DNA from: Deroplatys truncata
Lineage: Eukaryota > Arthropoda > Insecta > Mantodea > Mantidae
Reading direction: 5' to 3'
DNA length: 64,000 nucleotides
Assembly: GCA_030765065.1 (NCBI GenBank)
Contig: CM060975.1
Coordinates: 160,924,993 to 160,988,992 of the forward strand
The position numbers and the translations under genes are program-made. The number at the start of each line of letters is the position of its first letter. Positions within the stretch are counted from its first letter, which is position 1. Shown piece by piece: positions 1 through 9,789 of the stretch. Below the pieces are notes generated by a model, which was not told the DNA's origin, searched no databases, and saw only the letters and a program-made list of their open reading frames with translations.

Positions 1-706
1 AATGCCGTTTACCTCAGCTTGTTATTGCTGTGCATTAACACTCGCAGTGTAATTTTTCAATTTTCAGAAATAGTTTTACTTCGCAAGTAATACTTGAAGT
101 ATTAGCTGAAAGTTTACTGTTTTCTATGCAATAACTAACAAACGTAACCTTTCTGGTGTTTCAATTTTATCATTTAATGAAGTAGAAGATAAAATATATC
201 ACAATTCTTAAGTCTTCTAGCACTATTGACATGATTACTACCGAAAAAATGATCTGTATATAATGAAATAAGGATGTGTTACTAATACTTCAGTGGAAAT
301 AGTCAACATTTCCACTATCTGAAATCAGGTAGGACTAATCAAACAGGAGCTATGTTTACTCAGTCATAAATTTGTCGCGGTATCGTTCGTGTTATCTTAT
401 TTGCTGAGCGCCTGTTATTGTTTTACTATTTTTGAATTTTGGGTTCTTTGTCCTCCGGCTAGCTATTGTCACTCAGTCGAGCAAATCTCTTGAACAGGGT
501 GTGTAAACGGAAAGGAGTTGTTACTAAAAGATAACACTGATAAAAGAATTTGTTTTTACACTTTTATTGCCGTCACACTTCATTAATTTCACATAATTAC
601 TCTTGATACACGCCCGACTGAAACTGTTATATTTTGAATGTAACTATAATCACTTATTTGTCGCACATTATTAATTCGCCTATTACACATTTTATAACTA
701 CCTTTA
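1..706. other. No recognisable gene or repeat
   Basis: AT-rich sequence with only short broken open frames. I see no domain, terminal repeat or tandem structure until the 36-bp array begins near 707. Confidence 0.5.
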
Positions 707-991
707 CGACGCAAGAGATTCTGTAGAATTGCGCGACGTGTAACCCGTGGATGATTCTGTTGAACTGTGCTACGTGTAACCCGTGAATGATTCTCTTAAA
801 CTGCGCGACGTGTAACCCGTGAATGATTCTGTTGAACTGTGCGACGTGTAACGCGTAAATGATTCTCTTAAACTGCGCGACGTATAACTCGTGAATGATT
901 CTGTTAAACTGTGCAACTTGTAACACGTGAATGATTCTGTTGAACTGCGCGACGTGTAACTCGAGAATGATTCTATTAAACTGGGCAATAC
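707..991. repeat. 36-bp tandem minisatellite
   Basis: About 7.5 copies of a 36-base unit built around GCGACGTGTAAC, CGTGAATGATTC and a variable tail. The tail tends to alternate between GTTGAACTGT and CTTAAACTGC, so part of the array behaves as a 72-bp dimer. Because 36 is a multiple of three, open frames run through it on both strands (12-residue repeats such as VAQFNRIIHGLH on the minus strand). These frames are a by-product of the period and not evidence of a gene. Unit edges are fuzzy at the left, where the first copy is diverged. Confidence 0.85.
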
Positions 992-2154
992 TTGTCTCTG
1001 GCTTCAGAATTTATACTCCCTCACCCCGATATGCCTAAACATTATAACAGAGCTGCTATTGGTTAATAAAGCGCGCCAACATTAGCGTCTATTTTTATAT
1101 CCAATCCAAATTACGAACACATATGCTCTAGAGAAAATATTCCCTCCATTTCTAAAGAAAAGCGCGCTACTCTGACGTCATTTGTTCGTCTCTTCTAATT
1201 GATAAACAACTCACCCCCTCGTTTCATTGTTACCCGCTCCTATTGTCAATTTCAGTGAGGCCGTGTAAACTTATTTCATAACAATGCTTATAAATAACAA
1301 ACATCTCAAATCATTGTCATACAATAATGTTAATTAACACTACAATCACTCTGGCATTTACAGTGTTGTGATATAAAATACTGCCTCAAATTAAACATAA
1401 ACAAAAATATATTGCACCTTAGCCAGTATTTACTATACTATAATAGTTTCCTTAAAATAAACTCGGGAAACTTCGTCACTGTGGAGGTAAGGTGACGCAA
1501 TTGCTTGTTGTTTTTGCTTTATTATACTGCAGAAGTTTTTTTTAATTATCCCCCATCCCCTTTAAGGAACCATGGATCCGCCCGTTCTCAATAAAATTGT
1601 AAAAGCCAATTTCAGAATATGCATCTTTATTTCTTAAATAAGGTAAGCAAACTCGCAATCGGGCGGAGGTGCTGTATTGATTAGAAACGGGGAATGCGTA
1701 TTTAGTAGCAAAATCAAGTCGATGTGAATTACATTATATTTTACTCGTGTTGCTACTTAGGCTCAGTGACTGTGGAATGGCTGAGTGACATCCAGTAATT
1801 TTAAGAAACAAAACCCAGATCAGCCTACGTCAATAAATTCTCCAAGCTTTGTTTTTATCTGAAGAGGATAAAGAAAACAATAAATCTTGTCTCAAGGATA
1901 AGAAGCGCACGATATTGCAACATAAAACTGCCAGTTTTGGACAAGTACTAGAACCTCAAACACAGGGAAAAAACGGAAGCTGAAGTTTTAAATTGCTACC
2001 TACCAGTGGTTCACCGCTGAGGCTGTTTTTACTAAGATTCATACCCCCCCCCCCAGATATTTCAATATTTGCAACAACTATGTGCAATATCTATTGATAT
2101 GCTTGAAGGTATGTTAGTTAAATACTGCTTAACCTAGTTTCAGGTTTGATTTCT
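992..2154. other. No recognisable gene
   Basis: Non-coding sequence with frequent stops in all frames. I see no terminal repeats or domain fragments; the C-run at 2046-2055 lies in the gap before the SINE relic. Confidence 0.45.
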
Positions 2155-2245
2155 AGCTAGGGAAGGGCCATGTTTCTTTAGTGAGATTCATTCACTATCC
2201 TCCATCGAGTCTGAAAATATGAATGCAGTGTGTTTCATGAAAAAA
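2155..2245 (+). repeat. SINE body relic
   Basis: The stretch with CCATGTTTCTTTAG, TTCACTATCCTCC and TGAAAATATGAATGCAGTGTG resembles the body of the SINE at 51650-51785 (TCTCTAGCCATCATTA, CCCTATCCTCC, TGAAAGTATGAATGAGAGTGTG). No tRNA-like head is visible here. It is an old fragment judged by eye from ordered shared words. Confidence 0.4.
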
Positions 2246-2868
2246 AAAATGGATTTCCACCGTTAAAGCCTACACTTCAGATATCAGTTGTTTCTCAAGT
2301 CAAAGGCCGCTTTAGCCATGGAAATTAAAGGGGATATACAAATAAAACATAACAGAAGAAAAAAAGAAAGACTGAATCTAGTGCAACGCAACTTGAGATA
2401 CCACTTATTAGATTAGGGTGCGTGCATCTGTTATGCCACGCTATAAAGTTTTACATTTTGAATCCCCCTCCTCCTCCGCCCAATGTCACGGTCTGTCATG
2501 TTATACCAGAGCCCCCTACCTCGTCACACGTCACAGCAGTAGCGTTTTAAAATATCCTTTCTCGTTAAAGCGTGCAATAATTTTATTATGTAATTTTTTA
2601 AGGGTAACACAAGCTTGAAGTGTACAATTTGGATGGAGCGGAAAAGAGCATGTTGCATTTCTCTTGAAATAAAACCTGAAGAATGAAAAGAAACAAAATA
2701 GAGGTTAACAAAACTACAGAGTGAGCCAAAAGACTCCGAATCGCCTGCGAGATGGTTTTCCTGTCCGCTTCCTCGGCGCTCTTTACCGTCTGCCGCTATC
2801 ATAGAAAGGCGCGGATGAAACCATACAACATTTTTAAAACTACTTTTTAAAGGATTTAATTATCAATT

Positions 2869-3055
2869 TTACGAAAGGAGATGCTGAAACTGGCCACCGT
2901 CGTTGTCCATACATTTTTGGCACCTCTTTAGGAAACTATCCATCACTCGCCGTAGTTCACGCTGAGAAATTTCCTGGCGGATATTTTGTTTTAATTCTTG
3001 CAGGGTGTGTGGTTTTGTTTTGTACACTTTATGTTTTAAGTTACCCCTAAGGGGT
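2869..3055 (-). pseudogene. Inverted transposase C-terminal segment (element 1)
   Basis: Read on the minus strand this stretch is open for about 60 codons and ends at a TAA whose complement begins at 2869. It contains KHKVYKTKPHTLQELKQNI, then FLKRCQKCMDND and a terminal GGQFQHLLS. From knowledge of the family, this is the extreme C-terminus of DUF4817-type transposases, which follows the third catalytic acidic residue. It lies upstream of, and opposite to, the N-terminal coding segment at 3273. It therefore cannot be translated with it and represents the end of the gene copied in inverted orientation to the element's 5' side. Confidence 0.75.
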
Positions 3056-3272
3056 ATTTATGAACAATATGACCGGCTGCGCGGTGTTCTTCCACTGGGC
3101 GTGTGGAAATACAATAAAAACATGATAACACACTGCTGCTACAAACAAAGTCACGCTGTTGTGGTTTTGCTTTGCAGTGTGAAGTGCAGTTTTGAGTTGA
3201 CGGTGATGTGATGTGGTTCAGTTATTACGAGTTATTTATTATTTTGTTCTGTACTTAGTCACAAAGTATATT

Positions 3273-3617
3273 ATGGCTCAGTATATGTTTTCTACTGCAC
3301 AGCGTGTATTTATTTATGATTCGTATGTGTTAACTCTGTCAGCTCGCCAAGTGAAAGCACGATTTGCAGAAAGATTTCCAGGTGTAAAAGTTCTAGGCCG
3401 TAAAACAATCCATGAACTTTACAGTAAATTTCAGGCCACAGGAAGTGTTCAGGCTAAGAAATCTAAAAGACGGCATTCGGTTCTTACCGAAGAAACATTA
3501 GATGACATCGGTCATCGTTTGGAAAATTCCCCCCAAAAATTCCTAAAGAGGTGCCAGAAATGTGTGGACAACGCGGTGGCCAGTTTCAGCATTTCCTTTC
3601 ATAAAGTTGGTAAGTAA
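3273..3617 (+). pseudogene. Transposase N-terminus joined to a frameshifted C-terminus (element 1)
   Basis: The ATG at 3273 starts MAQYMFSTAQRVFIYDSYVL, matching the start of the sister copy. Residues 1-60 form the DUF4817 helix-turn-helix DNA-binding region (SARQVKARFAERFPG, then TIHELYSKFQATGSVQ). A basic stretch KKSKRR and the conserved LTEETLDDIGHRLENSPQK follow. After residue 90 the sequence jumps straight to LKRCQKCVDN, the C-terminus of the family, so the DDE core of about 200 residues is missing. A one-base loss after GACAAC shifts the last residues out of frame compared with the inverted copy at 2869. A start 20 codons further upstream (3213) is open but not conserved in the sister copy. 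The product could bind DNA at most. Confidence 0.8.
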
Positions 3618-3757
3618 AGCCTTTAAAAGTAGTTTTAAAAATGTTGTATGGTTTCATCCGCGCCTTTCTATGACAGCAGCAGACGGCAACGAGTGCCGAG
3701 GACGCGGACAGGAAAAACACAGCGCAGGCGGTTCGGAGTCTTTTGGCTCACTCTGTA

Positions 3758-4655
3758 CGTATGTCTATATATGCATAAAACCGTACTGTGGGCAACTTTA
3801 CTAAAACAGAACACAAGTGTCGACAATAGTTTTTGCATAGCTACTCTGAGTTATGGTAACGAAAACGCCAACACTGTAACACGACATTCTGACATGTTTA
3901 GTGTGAAGGTTTACCTTTATGTTTTCATGGTGCAAGATAATCCAGAGGATATTGCCGCAGATCCTAGCGAAGATATATGGTTATAGATGGAAAGTCATGG
4001 GAGTCCTGCACACTTTTTGACCAATTTTCACATTTTTTCGACATTCTTTTCTTAATTTCTTTAGTTCCAATATACTTGTTAATACCCTTAAAAATAAGTT
4101 TTCGCTAGTATAACGAAGAAAGTGTTTAATTTGTAGCTGTTTGTTTTACAGACGCGAAATATGATTTTCAATCTCATCAAATAAAGTATTTATAATACAT
4201 CAACAAGCAACGAATTAAAGAAGCTTTCGAAAACTTCTATTTCAATGTTGTTTTTCTCCAAACTGGAGAATAAATGCAGAATATGAACACCGAATCTCAC
4301 ACAAAGACTAGAAGTGATATTTGACATCACTATTGCGCATTGACTGGTTGTAGTACCCAAAATTAACTAGATACTACGTGTTGGCGACCAGCGGTAATGG
4401 ATTTTGGTTCATTGTTGACGAATCCACATTGTGGTGTACGCTTTATAACCTTTCTATGCTAGGTGTGAGTTTCAAATTAACAATTATTAAAATTGTATTT
4501 CTCTCAGACACTCGGGGCAAATAAGCATTAACCACCCTTTTGAGATATTTTAGGCACTACAATTACTTCTTGGCAAAAAGCATTATAATAAGCGTCACCA
4601 CTACTTAGGACCTTTTAGGCAGTATAAACTATATTCATTTATGCAAAACGAGAAT
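3758..4655. other. No recognisable gene
   Basis: AT-rich sequence without coding potential or terminal repeats that I can identify. Confidence 0.45.
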
Positions 4656-4659
4656 AAGG

Positions 4660-5080
4660 AGATCTTTTAAATAGCATGGCCTAAAAGTAGAACTTCTAAC
4701 ATAGTGCACACGAGTTAAATAATCTTCATTGTGACCAACTTTGGTTTCAAGTCCAATTACAATGCAATTACCCTTTGTATACTTGAATTTATCGCAATTC
4801 GTTGTAGAGTTGACCTGTATGTTATATTGGCAGCTTCCTCCTATTCTTTTATCTAGTATAACCTACATAAATATTAAATGGCGGAAATTATGAATTCAGA
4901 AGAATCTGAAATGGAAGCCAGGTGAAATATTACAGAAGCAGCAGAAAGAATAACACTAAAAGTACTTACGCAAAAAATCCAGAAAGCAATATGATATAAC
5001 ATATAATCACTTCATTGACTGGTATAAAGCAAACCATGTTGAAAATAATTTCACTGAAAATGACTGTTAACGAATCAACA
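4660..5080 (+). repeat. Dispersed repeat, inverted partner at 46020-46530
   Basis: Shared ordered words with the reverse complement of 46020-46530 include GGCCTAAAA, CCAACTTTGGTTTCAAGTCC, AATTCGTTGTA, GGCAGC, AAATGGC and TTTCACTGAAAATGACTG. The two copies are strongly diverged but collinear over about 420-500 bp, which marks an old interspersed repeat. No coding potential or terminal repeats are evident, and the class is unknown. Confidence 0.65.
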
Positions 5081-5084
5081 AAAC

Positions 5085-6240
5085 ATAAAAATATCTGACA
5101 TCTCGCTTTTTAACATAATTTTTCTTGTTTCAGGAACCGCGTTCTAAACATGCTCTCTGTTAGTTTCAGGAATGAATATAATTTTATTGATATTTTACAA
5201 ATTCGAGCACTGCCTAAAAAATAGTATATGCTATACGTGTTAAAAGTGGTTTTATTTTGCTCGTAGGATTGCGAAACGTTCGCAAACATTCCTACTCACA
5301 AAATAAAACTATACTTTTACCCCTTGTATCATAATGTACTATTATCCACTGCTGGTAGATATTATCCTATAATTACATTTGGCGTCCGACTTTACGATTG
5401 TGAGTAAAATGCTACGTCGCTCTGTTGTGACATATTTGCTGTTCTGGAAGTCTACTGTTTCTTTAAGTGTTTCTAAGTTTAGATAACATGTATTTTAAAA
5501 ACACAGTTGTGTTATCTTTAATGTTGGCATTATCACTTATCGCAATACACGTTTATAATGGTGTACAATCCATAGAGTGAAGGACTCATTTAAATATTAC
5601 GTTCAAAATGTTTTTAGCACATGTGGAACCTGTCAACTCTGCATGTTCTCGTTAATACATTGAGTGACGTTTCATCAACAGACATGAAACAGACGCCCTC
5701 TCTACCTATAAATTTTCAACGGAAACAAACTCTGACAGTTACGAGAGGACTTCATATCTGTTAGTTTGGAGCGCATAATATTTTTTCGAGTTTTTGCAGG
5801 CTGTCCTTTTTTTCTCTCCTTTTCTTTGCCTAAAGCGACATAACAACAAACTGTTTAAAGTTATACTATTAATTAAATGCTTTTACCTAAGTATATACAT
5901 GTAATACAATTGTAAACAAAATATTTCTGGTAACCTTCTGTTCTGGATGTTTATCAAATGTCTGTAAATGGGCATCTATATATATGGACTTTTTACCTGG
6001 TCTCAGAGCGAATGAATTGATGTGAAAGCGGCTTATCGCGTATAAATACACAATACGCCCTAAGGCATATTAATTGCTTTCCCTTCAGAAAAAGAAACAA
6101 CATACAAAGACTAAACAATTCGATGTTACATTCGCATTACTTTCTCTACGCGCCATCGATTATTTTTATATACCTTCTACAAAATATTCTTTCATAAGCT
6201 TATTTTTCTCTCTCTTCTTATTAACCAAGATGAACGTTTA
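5085..6240. other. No recognisable gene
   Basis: Non-coding AT-rich sequence. No repeat partner was recognised in the window, apart from a possible CTAAAGCGACATAA word near 5830 resembling the end of the 44.1-kb repeat. Confidence 0.4.
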
Positions 6241-6861
6241 CAATAGTTTTGTTATAAGTACAAGGGGGATACAAAAGGCAGAAACGATAGTCAAATTAAA
6301 AAAGAGTATTTATACACTGACTTTTAAACCAGTTGCTTTAAAAAACATACTTGGATATAAGTATAGGAGAATTCCAACCAATAGCAATGAATATCTCGGA
6401 AGGAGTTTGTGCCAGGAAAAACTGCGATAAATTGTATGTTTTAACAAGATATTTTTTTGTGCAGTACCTACAGTTTTTTTTCTATCTCGTATGATTTACA
6501 AGCAATACAAAATAGAACAAATTCATTCAAAGTGAAGGGCACTTCACAGGCTATGCGTAGAAAATTCAAGATATACAGTTTGTCTCTCCTGGAAATATCG
6601 TAAACATATGGTATTCTAATCAAAATCATTAAGGGCCATTTTTTCAGGGAAAAAAAGTACAGTACAGGGTGAGCCAAAAGATTTTTCCCTGTCCGCGTCC
6701 TGGGCGCTCGTTGCCGTCTGCCACTATCATAGAAAGGCGCGGATGAAACCATACAACATTTTTAAAACTCTTTTAAAGGCTTTACATACCAGCTTTATGA
6801 AAGAAAATGCTGAAACTGGCCACCATCGTTGTCAATACATTTTTGGCAGCTCTTTAGGAAA

Positions 6862-7143
6862 CTATACATCATGGAATTTTTGGGGGGAATTTTCCAAACG
6901 ATGACCGATGTCATCTAATGTTTCTTCGATAAGAACCGAACGCCGTCTTTTAGATTTCTTAGCCTGAACACTTCCTATGGCCTGAAATTTACTGTAAAGT
7001 TCATGGATTGTTGTACGGCCTGAAACTTTTACACCTGGAAATCTTTCTGCAAATCGTACTTTCACTTGGCGAGCTGACCGAGTTAACACATACGAATCAT
7101 AAATAAATACACGCTGTGCAGTAGAAAACCTGTACTGAGCCAC
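6862..7143 (-). pseudogene. Transposase N-terminus (element 2)
   Basis: A 93-codon frame beginning MAQYRFSTAQRVFIYDSYVL. It covers the DUF4817 helix-turn-helix region, the basic KKSKRRR stretch and EETLDDIGHRLENSPQKF, after which the frame hits a stop (HDV-stop). Downstream on the same strand the remains of the C-terminus (FLKS..QKC-like codons out of frame, to about 6790) follow directly, showing the same core deletion as element 1. It differs from element 1 at scattered residues (for example TRSARQVKV against TLSARQVKA), so both derive from one deleted ancestor and diverged afterwards. No catalytic residues remain. Confidence 0.8.
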
Positions 7144-7360
7144 TTTGTGACTAAGTACAGGACAAAATAATAAATAACTCGTAATAACTGAACTACATCA
7201 CATCACCGTCAACTCAAACTGCGCTTCACACCGCACAGAAAAACACAACAACGTGACTTGTTTATGGCAGCAGTGCGTTATCATGTATTTATCATATTTC
7301 CACACGCCCAGGAAAAAACACCGCGCAGGCGGTAATATTGTTCATAAAATACCCCTCCGG

Positions 7361-7537
7361 GGTAACTTAAAACATAAAGTGTACAAGACAAACCCACATA
7401 CCCTGAAAGAATTAAAACAAAATATCCGCCAGGAAATTTCTCAGCGTGAACTACAGCGAGTGATGGATAGTTTCCTAAAGAGGTGCAAAAAATGTATGGA
7501 CAACGACGGTGGCCAGTTTCAGCATCTCCTTTCGTAA
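7361..7537 (+). pseudogene. Inverted transposase C-terminal segment (element 2)
   Basis: Plus-strand frame reading GNLKHKVYKTNPHTLKELK, then QEISQRELQRVMDSFLKRC and DNDGGQFQHLLS before the stop at 7537. This is the family's C-terminus on the strand opposite to the N-terminus at 6862-7143, equivalent to 2869-3055 of element 1. It is still open, with few changes. Confidence 0.75.
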
Positions 7538-7959
7538 AATTGGTAAGTAAATACTTTAAAAGTAGTTTCAAAAATGTTGTATGGTTTCATCCGCGCCTTT
7601 ATATGACAGCGGCAGACGGCAACGAGCGCCAAGGACGCGGACAGGAAAAACACCGCGCAAGCGGTTCGGAGTCTTTTGGCTCACTCTGTAGTATGGGATG
7701 CAAGAATGTTCTTGATAATCTGTATGTCGCCTCGCTGGAAGATGCCGAACTTAAATATCAAGTTTGATATTTATTCGACTTTTCGTTTTTGAGTTATGCC
7801 GTTCACATAAGCACGCGCGCGCGCTTGGTCCTTTTTCTATATTTTTTCCTGGAGTTTTGAGAACCCAGAAAGCATTTCCGATGAAATCTCGATACCGAAA
7901 TTGTGGGCGGAATGCAATACTTCCTCTACCTATCACAAGTAAGTGGTAGAGATATTAAA

Positions 7960-8528
7960 ATCAAAATATGTCGGGTATTATTTAGTTCTATCAAATGTTA
8001 GCTGAACCAGTACCTCTGCTCGCGCTATTATGTTAAATGCAGAGATTTTTCTGCCTTCTTCTCTGCCTTTCCATCCCTCTGTTCCTCTCTGCGTGTCTCA
8101 TTCTTCATCTATTTCCGGCTTTCTCTTATTTCCGGCTTTCTCTTATTTCCCCACTCCCTTTCTGTGCAATGTGCATGTCATGTGATTTTTGTATATCAGT
8201 AATACCTTTTTCATGCGTTGCTTGAAACATAAATTGCATCTATTCTTATGCTTGCCATACGCTGTTCCGATTTAATAATAAGAAAAATTGGTATTAGTTT
8301 ATTAAATACTCTCGAATTCTGAATATTATGAGCATTATGTCAAAAACATAATTCTTATAAACTTTTCTTATATATGTATATTAAAAAAATCGTATTTATT
8401 ATATTCAGTCGACTGTCTTAAGGACCTACCTTTTCTCTTCCACAAACTATTTTTACAAAGATTATTCTTTAACCACTTTTTGTTAATCAAGGCAATCGTT
8501 TGTATAAATGTTGTTGCATAGCTCGTTA
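7960..8528. other. No gene; short C/T-rich duplication
   Basis: Pyrimidine-rich stretch at about 8050-8160 with a short direct duplication (TTTCCGGCTTTCTCTTA twice). The rest is AT-rich without recognisable content. Confidence 0.45.
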
Positions 8529-8529
8529 T

Positions 8530-8567
8530 AGGTAGGTAGGTAGGTAGGTAGGTAGGTAGGTAGGTAG
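8530..8567. repeat. (GGTA)n microsatellite
   Basis: About nine perfect GGTA units immediately before the start of MSR copy b. Confidence 0.95.
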
Positions 8568-8905
8568 TTCAAGGGGAATACAGGAGGCTGAGACGATAGT
8601 CAAATAATTATGTTATCTTGAAATTCTATACTGTTTTCATGACAATTGTATGATAACTTAAAAAAATGGCAAAGTATTGAAAAATTATATATATCAATAA
8701 CAACGAATATCTCGGAAATTGCTAATGCCCAAAAAATTATTTGAAGTAAATTGTGTGTTTTAAACAAACTAATTTTTTTGTGCAGTAATATGTCTATCAC
8801 GTGTGGTTTACCAATTATACAAGTGATACAAAAGTCATTCCTAATGAAGAGGACTTCACAGGCTATTCGTAGAAAATTCAGGCTAGGTATACATTTTATT
8901 GGCTG
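8568..8905 (+). repeat. MSR repeat copy b (5' part)
   Basis: Shares with copy a, in order: TTCAAGGGGAATACA, GACGATAGTCAAAT, GAATATCTCGGAAATTG, TGTGTGTTTTAAA, TTTTTTTGTGCAGTA, GTTTACCAATTATACAA, ACTTCACAGGCTATTCGTAG and AAAATTCA. The copy stops near 8905 before the microsatellite position. Confidence 0.75.
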
Positions 8906-9194
8906 TCATAGCCGTTTGCTTCCCCATTCAGTATTCCCATTCTGTTCAGCTGAAACTAGCGAACAGAGAATAGTTATTCGCATTTCCGCTTGAGCGCGGA
9001 AATGTGGCCCAGTTAGCAAAGCGTGACGTTTTTGTATGAACTGTTTTTCTTATTTAGTGGATTTCTGTTAGCTTATTACAGTTTTCTGAAACTATTGATC
9101 TCCTCGTTTTGTATTTTTTATGTAGTTTATGGAAATAAGCTTCACATGAGTCAAACCCTAAAAGAGTGTGTAATCAACTACAATAACATTCTTG

Positions 9195-9720
9195 TCGAGC
9201 GAGGTAATGCCGCGGTAACGTGTGCGAATCGCATTCCAGTCGGGTTCGCTCCCCGGTGACCGCCCACTCTAACACATGGGTTTTTCGTGGTTTCTCCGAG
9301 TCGGCAGGTGTGTGCTGCAGTGGTTCATCTACCATGACTTTCTTGTCCCTCATTTCCTGTATCCATCATCTCCTTCATTATCATCTGTTTCGAGGTTTTA
9401 GGAGTTCTGGGGTTTGCGGCTGAGCGGTGGATTCCGCTTTGTAGAGGTTTCTTTCCCGACGTCGGGCGGGAGCCGCTTCCAGGAGCGCGGAAGACTAGGG
9501 GCTCTTGTGGCGTCGAATGTGTTCTATCTGGAAACGTTAGGGAACCCGTTCAAGATTACACCCGCCGTCATCAGGATCTGGTCGCCCTCGGGTCTCTCCC
9601 TTCATCCCACCCTCCCATGGCTCACGTTAGAAGCAAAAAAGGACCGTTGTGACCTATTTGCGGTGTTCTGCCCCGGATTCGAGGCCTCTTCCGTAATAGG
9701 TATGTACCTTTACCTTACAG
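9195..9720 (+). mobile_element. tRNA-headed SINE with long body
   Basis: The head at 9200-9260 carries a B-box-like GGGTTCGCTCCCCGG and a weak A-box region. The body begins with ACATGGGTTTTTCGTGGTTTCTCC, comparable to ATGGGTTTTTTTTCGGGGGT in the SINE at 48660. Both then run into a CCCTCATTTCC / CCCTCCATTTCA type section. It is GC-richer than its surroundings. The right edge is uncertain. Small open frames in it are shadows. Confidence 0.55.
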
Positions 9721-9789
9721 TAACGTTCTTATTAAAGCTACAAAACCATTTTTTCTTTGGAAACAGAAATTGCACATTATATTAACTGT

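Larger units (their letters stand above)
2717..3755 (+). mobile_element. DUF4817-type Tc1/mariner element with inverted 3' end at both termini
   Basis: A 1,039-bp element bounded by TA at 2715-2716 and 3756-3757, the TA target duplication of the Tc1/mariner superfamily. The termini are inverted: CAGAGTGAGCCAAAAGACTC at the left mirrors GAGTCTTTTGGCTCACTCTG at the right. The inversion continues inward for about 215 bp on each side (2717-2932 against 3541-3755). Beyond it the left arm carries further inverted 3' coding sequence (to about 3060). Order: inverted transposase C-terminus, non-coding leader, transposase N-terminus in sense, short C-terminus in sense. The catalytic core is absent, so it is non-autonomous. 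A sister copy with the same architecture lies at 6665-7688 in the opposite orientation. Confidence 0.88.
6665..7688 (-). mobile_element. Second DUF4817-type element, same inverted-end structure
   Basis: A 1,024-bp element between TA at 6663-6664 and TA at 7689-7690. Ends are CAGGGTGAGCCAAAAG at the left and CTTTTGGCTCACTCTG at the right. It is the mirror orientation of the element at 2717. The transposase N-terminus is on the minus strand (6862-7143) and the inverted C-terminal arm is on the plus strand at the right (7361-7537). The short sense C-terminal arm is at the left. Compared with element 1 it keeps 17 extra bases at the N/C junction. It sits inside MSR copy a, so it is the younger insertion. 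Confidence 0.87.
6245..7955 (+). repeat. MSR repeat copy a, interrupted by the DUF4817 element
   Basis: Left part 6245-6664 and right part 7689-7955 belong to one repeat copy split by the transposon at 6665-7688. Family words, in order: GGGGATACA..GACGATAGTCAAA-like start, AATATCTCGGA, TTTTTTTGTGCAGTA, ACTTCACAGGCTAT, AGAAAATTCAAGATATACA, GGTATTCTAATCAAAAT, then CTTAAATATCAAGTTTGATA, GACTTTTCGTTTTTGAGTTA, a dinucleotide tract (CGCGCGCGCG, about 7815-7825), GATGAAATCTCGATACCGAA and ATACTTCCTCTACCTA. No ORF belongs to it. The same order recurs at about ten other places in the window. Confidence 0.75.

Noticed and set aside
707-991. 36-bp repeats as a CRISPR-like array
   Set aside because: Units are head to tail with no unique spacers, and the context is eukaryotic.
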